Shown: positions 24,768-33,676, numbered from the stretch's first letter. The stretch: DNA of 64,000 nt from Actinoplanes siamensis (GCF_016862395.1 NZ_BOMW01000041.1:32663-96662); one strand, 5' to 3'. Numbers and translations: made by a program. The notes: generated by a model from the sequence alone, not told the origin.

Positions 24768-25298
24768 ATGTCAGGATCGCGTCTCGCAACCCTGGTGCTG
24801 GCCGTGCTCGTCACCGCAGGCTGCACGAACCATCCCGCCACGGCGCCGCGCCCATCCGCATCGGCGTACACCGGGCCCAGCGAGCCCGCCGAGCCGTCCG
24901 CGAGTGCCACCACCGCCACCCCGCCGAAGGCGCTGAAGCCGCCCCCGCCCATCCCCGGCGAACTGTCCCGGCGAGTGGTCACCCGCAAGGACGACCACCA
25001 CGAGGGCAGGACCACCATGGGCGGTTCCGCCCGCGCCGGCCAGGAGTACTGGCTGCACGCCGCCTGTACCTCCACGACGCCCGGCAGGACGCTCTCCGTC
25101 GAGATCCGCAGCGCCGAACCAGGCGCCTCCGGCGATGCCGTGGTCACCACCGGGCTTCCCTGCGACGGACAGCCCATTGTCGACGGCATCGGCGCCCTGC
25201 CTGCCGGGGTGATCGCTGTCTACCTCCATGGGGACCAGTCGGACGTGCTCTCGGCCTACGCCGTCGTCGCGCCGGCGCCGGCGTCGCCCGAGGGCTGA
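24768..25298 (+). CDS. putative lipoprotein, 176 aa
   Basis: Residues 1-17 are a lipoprotein signal with lipobox VTAGC (LATLVLAVLVTAGC), so the mature protein would be lipid-anchored at the Cys. A Pro/Ser/Thr-rich spacer of about 50 residues leads to a small domain (RAGQEYWLHAACTSTTPGR, SGDAVVTTGLPCDGQPIV) with two Cys. GGGAGG ends 9 nt before ATG 24768, favouring it over ATG 24759. Function unknown; may be a wall-surface sensor or stabiliser. Confidence 0.7.
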   Translation: MSGSRLATLVLAVLVTAGCTNHPATAPRPSASAYTGPSEPAEPSASATTATPPKALKPPPPIPGELSRRVVTRKDDHHEGRTTMGGSARAGQEYWLHAACTSTTPGRTLSVEIRSAEPGASGDAVVTTGLPCDGQPIVDGIGALPAGVIAVYLHGDQSDVLSAYAVVAPAPASPEG

Positions 25299-25429
25299 CC
25301 GTGTTCGCCGGCCCCGGCTGGGCCGGCGCCGTCGCCGCCCGAAAACTGACGGTGCCACCGCTTTCGACGGTGACGGCGGGCGGCGACGTAGGCTCGGGAT
25401 TTCGTCGTACGGCGATGGCAGGGTGAGAA

Positions 25430-26056
25430 ATGGCGTTCGCGGCGGTTCTGCTGGTGTTCGGCCGGGGCGTCCGGTGGACCGGCGACGCCTGGGAGCTCAC
25501 CCCGGCCAGCGTGGAGCGGGTCCGTGCCGCCCAGCGGTACGTCGCGGAGAACGTCCCGGGGCGGGACCGGCCGCGAGTGATCTTCACCGGTGGCTGGCCC
25601 GAGGCGAGTGCCGGAGCGCGGCGCCCGCCGTACGGCGCCGGCGAGGGTGATCTCATGATCCGGGCCGCGCGGCTGGCCGGGCTGGACGCCCGAGCCGATC
25701 TGTACGCCGAGACCCGGTCGCGCAGCACGCTGGAGAACCTGCTGCACACCGTGGAGGACCGGCTGCTGGCCGGGTTCGTGTTCGACGGCCGCCGGCCACT
25801 CGGCCTGGTCACGCACGACTGGCATCTGCCGCGCGTGCGGTTCCTCGCGGGCAAGACGCTCGGGCTGCGCGGCGACGCCCTGCTGGACATCCCGGCCGGC
25901 GGTGAGCGACACGACGACCGGACGGCTCTGCTCGCCACGCGGGTCGGCTTTCTCGGCGCCCGGCGGCCGGAGGTGCTGCTGCGCCGCGAGCGCAGGCTGG
26001 TGGGCCTGATCCGGTACGCCGAGAGGATGGGATACCGCCGCCGCGCAACGGGGTAA
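25430..26056 (+). CDS. DUF218 / YdcF-family protein
   Basis: 208 aa. FAAVLLVFGRGVRW, then ASVERVRAAQRYVAENVPG, VIFTGGWPEAS, AETRSRSTLENLLHTVEDRL and LGLVTHDWHLPRVRFLAGKT are the successive motifs of the DUF218 fold (ElyC/SanA/YdcF), a Rossmann-like domain; members act in envelope biogenesis or bind S-adenosylmethionine. Unlike SanA/ElyC there is no N-terminal membrane segment. It lies just upstream of a glycosyltransferase gene (28-nt gap) and probably shares its transcript. Confidence 0.8.
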   Translation: MAFAAVLLVFGRGVRWTGDAWELTPASVERVRAAQRYVAENVPGRDRPRVIFTGGWPEASAGARRPPYGAGEGDLMIRAARLAGLDARADLYAETRSRSTLENLLHTVEDRLLAGFVFDGRRPLGLVTHDWHLPRVRFLAGKTLGLRGDALLDIPAGGERHDDRTALLATRVGFLGARRPEVLLRRERRLVGLIRYAERMGYRRRATG

Positions 26057-26084
26057 AGGCGTCACCGACCCCAGAGGAGATGAG

Positions 26085-26765
26085 ATGAGCGCGGTCATTC
26101 TGCTACCGGTCCACCGGCCGGGAGATCAGTTCGTGTCCCTGCTCGGCGAGCTGGTGCCGGACGTCGCCGACCCGGCCTCCGTGGTGGTGGTGGACGACGG
26201 CAGCGGCCCGCAGGCCGACGCCGTGCTGGCGGGCGCCGGCGAGCTCGGCTGCACGGTGCTGAGGTGCCCGGCCAACCGTGGCAAGGGCGCCGCGCTGAAG
26301 GTGGGCCTCCGGCACGTGATCGCGGCTCGGCCCGGGTGCGACGTGGTCACCGCGGACGGGGACGGCCAGCACCGGGCCGCCGACATCCGCGCGCTGGCCG
26401 AGCGGACCGGCCGGGGCCGGCTGGTGCTCGGCGTGCGCCGGTTCGACCGGATGCCGCCGCGCAGCCGGCTCGGCAACCACGTCGTGCAGTGGCTGTTCCG
26501 GGCGGTCACCGGGCGCGCGGTGGCGGACACCCAGACCGGGCTGCGGGCCTATCCGGCAGCGCTGCTGGAGCGGCTCTGCCGGGTGCCCGGGGAACGTTTC
26601 GACTACGAGATGAACGTTCTGATCACGGCGGCCGGCAGCGGCTGCGGGTTCGAGGAGGTGCCGATCTCGACGATCTATCTGGGCGACAACACCAGCTCCA
26701 ACTTCCGCGGGCTCACGGATTCCGCGCAGGTGCTGGGCACCCTGCTGCGGCACGCCGCCGGATGA
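26085..26765 (+). CDS. family 2 glycosyltransferase (dolichyl-phosphate mannose synthase-like)
   Basis: 226 aa GT-A fold enzyme. VILLPVHRPGDQF, VVVVDDGSGPQ, CPANRGKGAALKVGLRHV, TADGDGQHRAADI (metal-binding acidic motif), VADTQTGLRAYP and FDYEMNVLITAAGSG appear in the order of GT2 polyprenyl-phosphate sugar transferases. No C-terminal membrane helices, so a soluble type. GAGGAGATGAG precedes the ATG. Probably makes a lipid-linked sugar for envelope glycans together with the DUF218 neighbour; donor and acceptor unknown. Confidence 0.83.
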   Translation: MSAVILLPVHRPGDQFVSLLGELVPDVADPASVVVVDDGSGPQADAVLAGAGELGCTVLRCPANRGKGAALKVGLRHVIAARPGCDVVTADGDGQHRAADIRALAERTGRGRLVLGVRRFDRMPPRSRLGNHVVQWLFRAVTGRAVADTQTGLRAYPAALLERLCRVPGERFDYEMNVLITAAGSGCGFEEVPISTIYLGDNTSSNFRGLTDSAQVLGTLLRHAAG

Positions 26766-26789
26766 CCGGCCGGGTTGGCCACGCCCTGT

Positions 26790-26990
26790 TCAGTCCGGCG
26801 ACGGCTCGGTCGGGTCGCCCGTGGCGGGGCGGGGACGCCCCGGCGACGTGGCCCTGATCTCCCGCTGGAGCCGCCGCAGACGGCGTACCAGGCCGGCGGT
26901 CAGCTCGTCCGGGTCGGCCCCGCCGGCCCTGCGGGCGGCGACGGCCGTACGCAGTTCGAGCAGCAACAGGTCCCGCAGGTCCTCGGACAT
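26790..26990 (-). CDS. 66-aa small helical protein, last gene of the CHAT unit
   Basis: MSEDLRDLLLLELRTAVAAR, then AGGADPDELTAGLVRRLRRL and an acidic/Pro tail. Two amphipathic helices, no membrane segment. It is paralogous to the 66-aa protein encoded at 40420-40620: same length, same pattern (LRxxLxxELR, then AGADPxxxTxxLxxRLRR). The stop of the upstream pseudo-CHAT gene is 13 nt away. ATG 26990 gives the matching length; a GTG three codons earlier is possible. Function unknown; likely an adaptor or toxin/antitoxin-sized partner of the proteases. Confidence 0.68.
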   Translation of the reverse strand: MSEDLRDLLLLELRTAVAARRAGGADPDELTAGLVRRLRRLQREIRATSPGRPRPATGDPTEPSPD

Positions 26991-27003
26991 GGCGGCCACC
27001 CCG

Positions 27004-29820
27004 TCAGCGACCGTGGTAGGACAGCGCGGCCCACAGATCCGGCCGGGTCAGGTCCATGGTGGCCACGGTGTTCAGGTGGGCGCCGGTCAGGAACGGCGGC
27101 GCGACCCGCCCGGGGTCCAGCATCCAGCGGTGCACCGCGCCGACCGCCGCCGCGGGCGGCCGCCGGTGGTCGACGAGTTCCAGGTGGACCAGGAACAGCG
27201 CGAGGGCGGCGAACTCCGGGGGCACCGGCCAGCGCCAGCCGATCACCCCGGTGCAGCCGGCGTCGAGCAGGGCGGGCGCCGAGCCCTCGGAGAGGATCGC
27301 CAGCCCGCTCGCGCCCCGCACGGTGGTCAGGTCGAGCGTGCCGCCGGCCAGTTGCAGCTCGGTGCCCCGCAACCCGCACGCCAGGTGGAGCACGGAGGCC
27401 GCGGGCAGGCGTTCCAGCAGGTCCTCCGGCGTTCCGGGGCCGTCGGCCGGCTCCAGGGCGCGGCCGAGGCAGGCCGAGCGCGGGTAGAACAGCCGCCGGA
27501 CCACCAGGGTCTCGGCCATCTCCGGGTCCCGGTCGCCGCGGGGGTTGACCACGAACACCGGAGCGGCGCCGACGGCGGGCGCGGTCCGCCCGGCCAGCCG
27601 GATCACCTGGGAACCGGAGGCGACGTGGGCGAGCACCAGGTCCTCGGCGCGGTGGCGGCCGTCGGGGGTCCGTACCGCGGCCAGGGGCAGCCGGGCGAGG
27701 CCGTCGCTCGCCGCCACCAGCAGGCTGCCGGCGCTCCAGCGGCCCAGGACCGCGGCCCAGCCCGGGTCGTCCGAGACGAGGGGGTCGCTGGCCGGCACGT
27801 TGGCGAGCACGTCCAGGCGGTCGGTGGCGGGGTCCAGGCAGAGCACCCCGGCGGTGCGCCCGGCGTCGTCGGTGGGGTGCAGGTAGAGCAGGGCGTTCGC
27901 GCCCAGGTCGCGGACCGCGGCGGCGACCTGCGCCGGGGCCGGGGGCAGCGGCGCCGGCTCGGCCGGCGGCGCGATTCCCAGCACCGCCTGCACCAGGTCC
28001 CGGCCCGGCGGGTCGTCCGGATCACCGGGGGCGGTCGCGGCGATCTCCAGGGCGATGAACGCCTCCTCGGCGCGGCCCTCGGCCAGCATCCATCCGGCGA
28101 ACCGGGCCGCCTCGCGCCGGCTGGTGCCGGGGCCGCGCAGCGCGGCCAGGCCGGCGTCGCGGCTCGGCCCGGCGTCGCCGCGCGCGCGATGCGCCTCGGC
28201 GAGCCGCCATCGGGTGCGGGTCCGCAACGCCCCGTCGGCGAGGGTGCGGGCCGCCTCGGCGAGCAGCGGGATCGCGCCGTCGGGGTCGCCGGCCCGGATC
28301 AGCCGGGTGGCGCCCCGGACCGCGAGCGCCCGCGGCGAGTCCGGGTCGGGGAATGCCGCGTCGTCGCCGATCCGGCCGGCGCGGAGATCCTCGGCGAGCC
28401 GGAGCTGTGCCACCGCGGTGTCCAGCACCGGCCGCCAGGGGTGGTCTCCGGGCACCGCCGCGGCGAGCGTGTCCGGGTCGGCGGCGTCGCCGGCGAGCAG
28501 GGCGGTGACGGTCCGGCACAGCTGGGAGAGCGCGTTCACCACCGGCGGCCGGTCGGGGATCCGCCGCGCGTAGTCGTGGATCCCGGCGGCGATGCCGGTG
28601 ATCGCTCCGGCGAACGGCCGGTCGCGGTCGAGCAGGGCGCCGGCGGCCTCGACGACCACCGGCGCGGCCGGGTGGCCGGCGGGGATGCGGGCGGCCGCGG
28701 CGGACAGGTGCCGGGCCGCGGTCAGCAGGGTGCCGTCGACCGAGTCGTCGCCCCAGCCGCTGCCCTCGAGCCGGCCGCGCAGCCCCAGCCCGATCGCCGA
28801 CAGCAGGAAGTCGGTGCCGGAGGCCTCCGAGGCGCCGGGCTCGTCGACGGCGCCGGCCGCCGCCCCGACGAACGCGTCCAGGTCGCCGGTCGGGACCGTG
28901 TGCGGGTCGCTGAGCAGCAGCGTCCGGGCCTGCTGCCAGACCGGCCGGGTGGGGTCGCCGGCCAGCGCGGCGAGCCGGTCCCGGGCGGCCTGGCGCGCCT
29001 GGTCACCGGCGGCGGCCGCGGACCCGGGAGCGGTCGGCGCAGGCGCGGGCCGCCGGGGCGGCACGGTCGGCGCCTGGTTCTCCTCCTCGGCGAGCACGGT
29101 CACGGGGTAGTCGAGCGGGCTGCCCGGAATGAACGGCGTGCTGGGCATCCCGGTCCGCTGGATCCGCTGCAGCGCCGACAGCGTCTCCATGATCTTGCCG
29201 AGGTCGAAGCGTGCGAGATCGCCGGCGAGCAGCGGCTGGATCGACTCGGCCAGGGCCAGCGAGGTCCGCGCCATGGCGGTGACGTCAGCGCTCAGCGCCG
29301 GACCGTCGACGATCTCCCGGAACAGCCGGACCGCCACCTCGGCGTCGTCGGCGGCGTCCTCGGCCGAACCGGTCAGGAACCCGGCGCGTGCGGCGGCCGG
29401 GTTCAGCGACTCGGTCGCCCGCCCCAGGTGCAGCTGGCCCAGCGAGAGCCGGGTGACGGCCACCTGCGCGGGCGGGAGGCCGGCACCGGTGAGCGCCTCC
29501 CCGAGCACGAGGATCCCGGTGTCCCGGTCCCGGGGCCCGCCGCCGTGCGCCGAGTGCCGGATCGACAGCAGCCAGCCGAGCTGGCCGGCCACCTGCGCAC
29601 GGGCCGGGTCGCCGGCGTCCAGCAACCGGTACGCCTCGTCCCACACCTCGATCGCCGTGGACAGGTCCCCCAGGGCGGCCGGCTGTCCGGGCCCGGCCCG
29701 CCAGTACCGCCCGGTCAGTTCCTGCCCGAGCGTGACCAGGATGGGCACCCGGGCCGCGCCGCGCCGCCGGGCGAGCCGATCCCGGAGCCTCGTGATGTTC
29801 TCGTCCCCACGGACGTCCAT
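27004..29820 (-). CDS. CHAT-domain protein with degenerate active site
   Basis: 938 aa. About 600 residues of TPR-like helical repeats (e.g. DRDTGILVLGEALTGAGLPP, GDPDGAIPLLAEAARTLADG) precede a C-terminal CHAT fold from about residue 640 (DLGANALLYLHPTDDAGRTA, DGLARLPLAAVRTPDGR). The catalytic His position is lost: the active paralogue next door has HLASHG, here HLACGLRG puts Gly816 at that place. The Cys strand reads LAILSEGSAPALL without the expected Cys. The fold core (GWRWPVPPEFAALALFLVHL versus STQWSVPD in the active protein) is otherwise kept. GGAAGGTGG precedes ATG 29820; 20 nt from the active CHAT gene. Likely a pseudo-protease regulator or scaffold. Confidence 0.8.
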   Translation of the reverse strand: MDVRGDENITRLRDRLARRRGAARVPILVTLGQELTGRYWRAGPGQPAALGDLSTAIEVWDEAYRLLDAGDPARAQVAGQLGWLLSIRHSAHGGGPRDRDTGILVLGEALTGAGLPPAQVAVTRLSLGQLHLGRATESLNPAAARAGFLTGSAEDAADDAEVAVRLFREIVDGPALSADVTAMARTSLALAESIQPLLAGDLARFDLGKIMETLSALQRIQRTGMPSTPFIPGSPLDYPVTVLAEEENQAPTVPPRRPAPAPTAPGSAAAAGDQARQAARDRLAALAGDPTRPVWQQARTLLLSDPHTVPTGDLDAFVGAAAGAVDEPGASEASGTDFLLSAIGLGLRGRLEGSGWGDDSVDGTLLTAARHLSAAAARIPAGHPAAPVVVEAAGALLDRDRPFAGAITGIAAGIHDYARRIPDRPPVVNALSQLCRTVTALLAGDAADPDTLAAAVPGDHPWRPVLDTAVAQLRLAEDLRAGRIGDDAAFPDPDSPRALAVRGATRLIRAGDPDGAIPLLAEAARTLADGALRTRTRWRLAEAHRARGDAGPSRDAGLAALRGPGTSRREAARFAGWMLAEGRAEEAFIALEIAATAPGDPDDPPGRDLVQAVLGIAPPAEPAPLPPAPAQVAAAVRDLGANALLYLHPTDDAGRTAGVLCLDPATDRLDVLANVPASDPLVSDDPGWAAVLGRWSAGSLLVAASDGLARLPLAAVRTPDGRHRAEDLVLAHVASGSQVIRLAGRTAPAVGAAPVFVVNPRGDRDPEMAETLVVRRLFYPRSACLGRALEPADGPGTPEDLLERLPAASVLHLACGLRGTELQLAGGTLDLTTVRGASGLAILSEGSAPALLDAGCTGVIGWRWPVPPEFAALALFLVHLELVDHRRPPAAAVGAVHRWMLDPGRVAPPFLTGAHLNTVATMDLTRPDLWAALSYHGR

Positions 29821-29840
29821 GCGATACCACCTTCCGGGAG

Positions 29841-32204
29841 TCACTGACCCCAGTGGACGAACCCGGCCCACGCCACGACGCGTGCGGGTTCGGTGTCGTC
29901 GAGCATCCGGCGCAGGGGGAGCGGCATGTGCCGGGGCGGCTGCCGGTCCGGGTCGAGCATCCACATCTGTGCCTGGCGCAGCGCGTCCCACGGCGCGCGG
30001 CGCTCGGTCGTCAGGTAGTGGTGGAACAGGTACATGAGCAGGGAGGTCTCCTGGTCCGGAACGCTCCACTGGGTGGACAGCACGGACCGGGCGCCGGCCG
30101 CCAGGAACATCGTGCCCAGGCTGTACGCCTCGTCGTACCCGTGGATCGACCGGCCGGTGTGGCAGGCCGCGAGCACCACCAGAGCGACCGGGTGCCGGTC
30201 CGCCTCGGCCATGATCCCGATCAGCTCGTCAGCGGTGAGGTCGCCGCCGGCCAGGATCAGCCGGGACGACGCGCCGTCGCCGGCCGTCTCGATCGTGCCG
30301 TGCGACGCCAGGTGCAGCATCGTGCCGGCGTGGGCGCCGTCGGCGCGCAACCACGACCGTACGTCGTCGGGGGTCCCCGCCCCGGACCGGCTGACGGTGC
30401 CGTCCGGCCGCCGCCCGACATAGCCGGCGCCGGGATAGAACGACTGGTGGATCGCGTACGCCTCGAGCCGCGCCGAGGGCAGGCCGGGCGCCCTCCCACC
30501 GGTGTCCGGGTCGGCCAGCACCAGGCCGCCGGAGGTGATCCGGACCGGCTCGGCGGCCGCGCTGTCGCACAGCATCCGGGCCGACGCGGTCTGCGAGAGG
30601 GCGGCCTGCTCCACCACGTACCGGCCGTCCGGGCGGCGGGCCGCCTGCCACGGGACCCGGGCCAGGTCGCCCATCGGGACGAGCACGATCCGCGGCACCC
30701 GCCCGCCGCCGAGGTACGGCGTGAGCAGCGGCCCCATCGCGGCCTTCCACGCCCACCCGCAGAGCTCGCCGAGGCCGTCCGCCAGCAGGTCGCCGTCCTG
30801 CGGGCCGAGGTCCCGGGTCACCACCCCGGTCAGATACCGCTCGACGCCGCTGCCCGCCTCGACGATCAGGTGCGGCAGGGCCAGGAACCGCGGCCCGCCC
30901 TCGGCCGGCGCGATCACCGCCCAGCCGGGCGTCGGCGGGTCCGCGGGCACCAGGTAGACCAGGGCGTCCGCGCCGAGCCGGCGCAGCGCGCCCTGGATCT
31001 CGGCGAGGTCCGGCGGATCGAGCAGGCCGGTGCCACGGGCCAGTGCGTCGAGGACCTGCTCCCGCAGCCTCGGCGACGGTTCCCGGGCCGCCCGCCACCG
31101 GTCGGCCAGGTCGCGGCGACCGATCTCGGTGAGCAGGGTGTACGGATCGCGCAGCTCGGTCGCCGCGAACAGCATCAACCCGCGTCCGGCGTCCAGCGCC
31201 CGCAGCGCGTCGCCGGGCCGGTGGTCGGCCAGCAGCCGGCCGGCGGCCGCCATGGCCTCCACGGCCGCGCTGCGGGCGACGGACCGGGCCGAGGCCGGGT
31301 CCGGCTGCAGGAGCACCCGCCAGGTGTAGCCGCGCAGTCCTTCCAGGGCGGTGTGCCGGGCCGGCGACGACTCGCCGCGGCGCCGGTACTGCCCGGCGAG
31401 CATCTCGCTGACGAACGTCCAGTGCGGGTGTTCCGGCCCCCGGGCCAGCCGGCGGGCCTCCTCGAGCAGGCCGATCGCCTCGTCCACGTCGGCCGGCGAG
31501 CCGGTGACCTCGCCGCGGTGGATCAGGCCGAGCGCCAGCGACGCCAGGTGGAACACCCGGTCCGGGTGGCCGGCGGGGGTCAGCCGGACCGCCTCGCGCA
31601 GATCCCGGAGTCCCGCGTCGATCCGGGCCGGGTCCTGCTCCGCGCCCTGCCGCAGGGCCAGCCCGCCCCGGGCGGTCAGGTGCAGCGCCTGTTCCGCGGC
31701 GGACGCGCCCGGGCGCGCGGGCGGCACGAGCGGAGTCTCCCCGTCCGCGGCGGCCCGCAGAGCGGCGAGCATCGGCGCGCTCTCGGTCATGACCTGCCGC
31801 ATCGGGTGCTCCGGTGGCAGCTCGCCGGCGCGGGCGGCCAGCTCGCCGAAGATCCGCAAGGCGGCCGGGCTGTCCCCGTCCTGCTGCGCCTGCCAGGCGT
31901 CGAGCAGGTCCGGCAGCAGCCCGGCCAGGGGCTCGGCGCCGGGGTGCCCGGCGGTCAGCTCGCCCAGGCGGGCCAGCGACGCGCGCACGCTGCGCACGTC
32001 GCCGAGCGGCGATCCGGAGGCCAGCGCCAGCGCCACGCGTGCGCTCTCGGCCATCGCCAGGATCTGCGGGTCGCCGGCGTACGCCTCGGCCAGCTCGTCC
32101 ATCTCGGCCATCGCCGCCCCCGGGTCGGTCAGGGTCCGGTCGGCGGCCGCCCGCATCACCTGGTGGATGCGGGCGAAGACGTGTATCCGGTCGGCTGGTG
32201 TCAT
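29841..32204 (-). CDS. CHAT-domain (caspase-fold) cysteine protease with TPR-like N-terminus
   Basis: 787 aa. N-terminal 420 residues are helical repeats (ESARVALALASGSPLGDVRS, DVDEAIGLLEEARRLARG, DALRALDAGRGLMLFAAT). The CHAT domain follows: LGADALVYLVPADPPTPGWA, RIVLVPMGDLARVPWQAARR, catalytic His635 in MLHLASHGTIE, Cys681 in VVLAACHTGRS, then FLAAGARSVLSTQWSVPDQET and a C-terminal helix. All active-site residues are present. CHAT proteases cleave partner proteins in abortive-infection-like or programmed-death systems. It sits between the sigma-like gene and the inactive CHAT gene. Confidence 0.9.
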   Translation of the reverse strand: MTPADRIHVFARIHQVMRAAADRTLTDPGAAMAEMDELAEAYAGDPQILAMAESARVALALASGSPLGDVRSVRASLARLGELTAGHPGAEPLAGLLPDLLDAWQAQQDGDSPAALRIFGELAARAGELPPEHPMRQVMTESAPMLAALRAAADGETPLVPPARPGASAAEQALHLTARGGLALRQGAEQDPARIDAGLRDLREAVRLTPAGHPDRVFHLASLALGLIHRGEVTGSPADVDEAIGLLEEARRLARGPEHPHWTFVSEMLAGQYRRRGESSPARHTALEGLRGYTWRVLLQPDPASARSVARSAAVEAMAAAGRLLADHRPGDALRALDAGRGLMLFAATELRDPYTLLTEIGRRDLADRWRAAREPSPRLREQVLDALARGTGLLDPPDLAEIQGALRRLGADALVYLVPADPPTPGWAVIAPAEGGPRFLALPHLIVEAGSGVERYLTGVVTRDLGPQDGDLLADGLGELCGWAWKAAMGPLLTPYLGGGRVPRIVLVPMGDLARVPWQAARRPDGRYVVEQAALSQTASARMLCDSAAAEPVRITSGGLVLADPDTGGRAPGLPSARLEAYAIHQSFYPGAGYVGRRPDGTVSRSGAGTPDDVRSWLRADGAHAGTMLHLASHGTIETAGDGASSRLILAGGDLTADELIGIMAEADRHPVALVVLAACHTGRSIHGYDEAYSLGTMFLAAGARSVLSTQWSVPDQETSLLMYLFHHYLTTERRAPWDALRQAQMWMLDPDRQPPRHMPLPLRRMLDDTEPARVVAWAGFVHWGQ

Positions 32205-32229
32205 CGGTCCGTCGCCCTTTCCGTCGCTC

Positions 32230-33249
32230 CTACCGTTCTGACGGACGCCGCAGCATCCCGACCACGGTGGCGACGATGTGGTTCAGCCGTTCCGGGTCGT
32301 CGATCAGGGCCAGCACGCGCTCCGGCCCGGCGAGCCCGTCGCCGGGGGAGCGGTCCAGGTCGTACGACGCGGGCAGCTCCCCGAAGACCGTGCCGAGCAC
32401 GTCGGAGACCGCCGCGTGCGGGCTCTCCCCGGCCCCGACCCGGCGCCGGATCAGCGTGATCGCCCGATCGGCCAACTCCAGCAGCAGCGCGTCGTCCTTC
32501 TCGTACCGCTCGACCGGCGCGAGCGCCTGCGGCTCGGCGCGCGCCCCGGGGGCGGTGCGCGGCGGAAGGTGGACCGGCGCCCGTTTGCGGCCGAGCGGGC
32601 GCTCCACGAACTTGTCGTACCAGGTGGGCCGCCGCCGCATCGCGGCCAGCACGAGCTCGATCTCGCCGGGCACCGGGGACTCGCCGGCGGCGTGGTCGCC
32701 GGTGATCGCGGCCCGGCGCTCGGTCCACGAGCTGACCGGCCACAGCGAGGTCCCCGCCGTGGTCTCGGCGCCGGCCCAGTCCAGGATCGACGTGGCCAGC
32801 TCGGTCAGCCAGCGGTCGCCGCCCAGCTCGGTGGCGAGCCAGCCGGGCACCCGGGGCCGTTGGAGGGCGCCGCGCCCGCCGCGCCGGCGACGGTATCCGT
32901 CCACGGTGGCGCGCGGGATCCGCATGGTCAGCCAGCCCTCGAGGTTCTCGATCGGCACGTCCGCGTGCGCGAACAGATCGTGCAGCACGGCGTCGACGTC
33001 GTCGTGGAACTGGTCGAGGCAGTCCGGCGCCAGCCGCTGCAGGCCGGTGGCGCACAGGTGGTGGCCGCGACGGCGCTCGATCGGCCGGCGGACCCGGCGG
33101 AACACCAACGGGAAGACGATCTCGAAGGCGCCCGCGCGCAGCCGGCGGCGCTCGGACTCGGGGGCGGTGCGCGCGTACCGGGTGAGCAGGCCCCGGCGGG
33201 CGAGCCCGCGGACCAGGTCCGCGGCGGTGGGCTGATCGGTGTCGGCCAC
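32230..33249 (-). CDS. sigma-70 region 2-like regulatory protein (paralogue 1)
   Basis: 339 aa. The central part (FHDDVDAVLHDLFAHADV, PIENLEGWLTMRIPRATVDG, YRRRRGG) resembles region 2 of ECF sigma factors, where a WL..I....D..RRR helix contacts the -10 element. Then ALQRPRVPGWLATELGGDRWLT-type and LAAMRRRPTWYDKFVERPLG motifs follow, shared with the paralogue at 39119-40093. A helical C-terminal part may replace region 4. GTG 33249 is chosen because AGGAGGAG lies 6-9 nt upstream; an in-frame ATG 30 nt earlier has no such site. It heads the CHAT unit, so it may sense and/or transcribe this unit. Assignment to the sigma family rests on motif similarity only. Confidence 0.7.
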   Translation of the reverse strand: MADTDQPTAADLVRGLARRGLLTRYARTAPESERRRLRAGAFEIVFPLVFRRVRRPIERRRGHHLCATGLQRLAPDCLDQFHDDVDAVLHDLFAHADVPIENLEGWLTMRIPRATVDGYRRRRGGRGALQRPRVPGWLATELGGDRWLTELATSILDWAGAETTAGTSLWPVSSWTERRAAITGDHAAGESPVPGEIELVLAAMRRRPTWYDKFVERPLGRKRAPVHLPPRTAPGARAEPQALAPVERYEKDDALLLELADRAITLIRRRVGAGESPHAAVSDVLGTVFGELPASYDLDRSPGDGLAGPERVLALIDDPERLNHIVATVVGMLRRPSER

Positions 33250-33337
33250 GGCAAGCTCCTCCTGCCTCGACGTTTGCATCGATGGTCGGTGCGGCGGGCA
33301 GTGCCGGGCGAGGGCCGGGGGAGGAGATACCGGGAAC

Positions 33338-33363
33338 TACGTACGCGGGCTTCCGGGTACGTA
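33338..33363. promoter_or_regulatory. inverted repeat upstream of the CHAT unit
   Basis: TACGTAC (33338-33344) and GTACGTA (33357-33363), perfect arms with a 12-nt spacer, about 90 nt upstream of the first gene of the CHAT unit and directly beyond the terminator-like hairpin. A regulator-binding site or promoter element is plausible. Confidence 0.4.
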
Positions 33364-33366
33364 CGA

Positions 33367-33395
33367 GGCCGGGTTCCCAGCGAGGGAACCCGGCC
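33367..33395 (-). terminator. terminator-like hairpin between the caspase unit and the CHAT unit
   Basis: Perfect 12-bp stem GGCCGGGTTCCC / GGGAACCCGGCC with a 5-nt loop. In the minus-strand reading direction it begins 11 nt after the stop of the 74-aa gene, and no T-tract follows. It divides the eight-gene minus-strand array into two four-gene units, each with its own sigma-like gene, or acts as an attenuator that lowers expression of the second unit. Confidence 0.65.
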
Positions 33396-33405
33396 TGCGC
33401 AGGGG

Positions 33406-33630
33406 TCAGGACATCTCGCTGGGGCGCGGGCCCCGGTCCAGGTCCAAGGCGACCGCGGTGACCGCCGCGCCGTTGAGGAAGACGGTCACGGCACGCCCGT
33501 CGGCGTCGAACAGCTCCAGCTCGACGGTCCGGCGGTTGGTCAGCGCGTCGCGCACCAGGTCGGTCACGGCCGCGGCGTCGCTGTCCGCGATGAACCACTC
33601 CGACCTGTCGATGACGAGTTTCTTGGTCAC
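33406..33630 (-). CDS. 74-aa small protein downstream of the caspase-like gene
   Basis: Short soluble protein: KLVIDRSEWFIADSDAAAVT, DLVRDALTNRRTVELELFDA, AVTVFLNGAAVTAVALDL. The beta-alpha-beta-beta pattern suggests a compact fold; no Cys, no membrane segment. GTG 33630 follows AAAGGAGC by 8 nt. It is 46 nt after the caspase gene and is the last gene before a hairpin. Unknown; a small partner, inhibitor or substrate of the caspase is a natural guess. Confidence 0.65.
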   Translation of the reverse strand: MTKKLVIDRSEWFIADSDAAAVTDLVRDALTNRRTVELELFDADGRAVTVFLNGAAVTAVALDLDRGPRPSEMS

Positions 33631-33676
33631 GGTTCTGCTCCTTTACGGGACGGGAACTTCCAGAGGTACGGACGGA

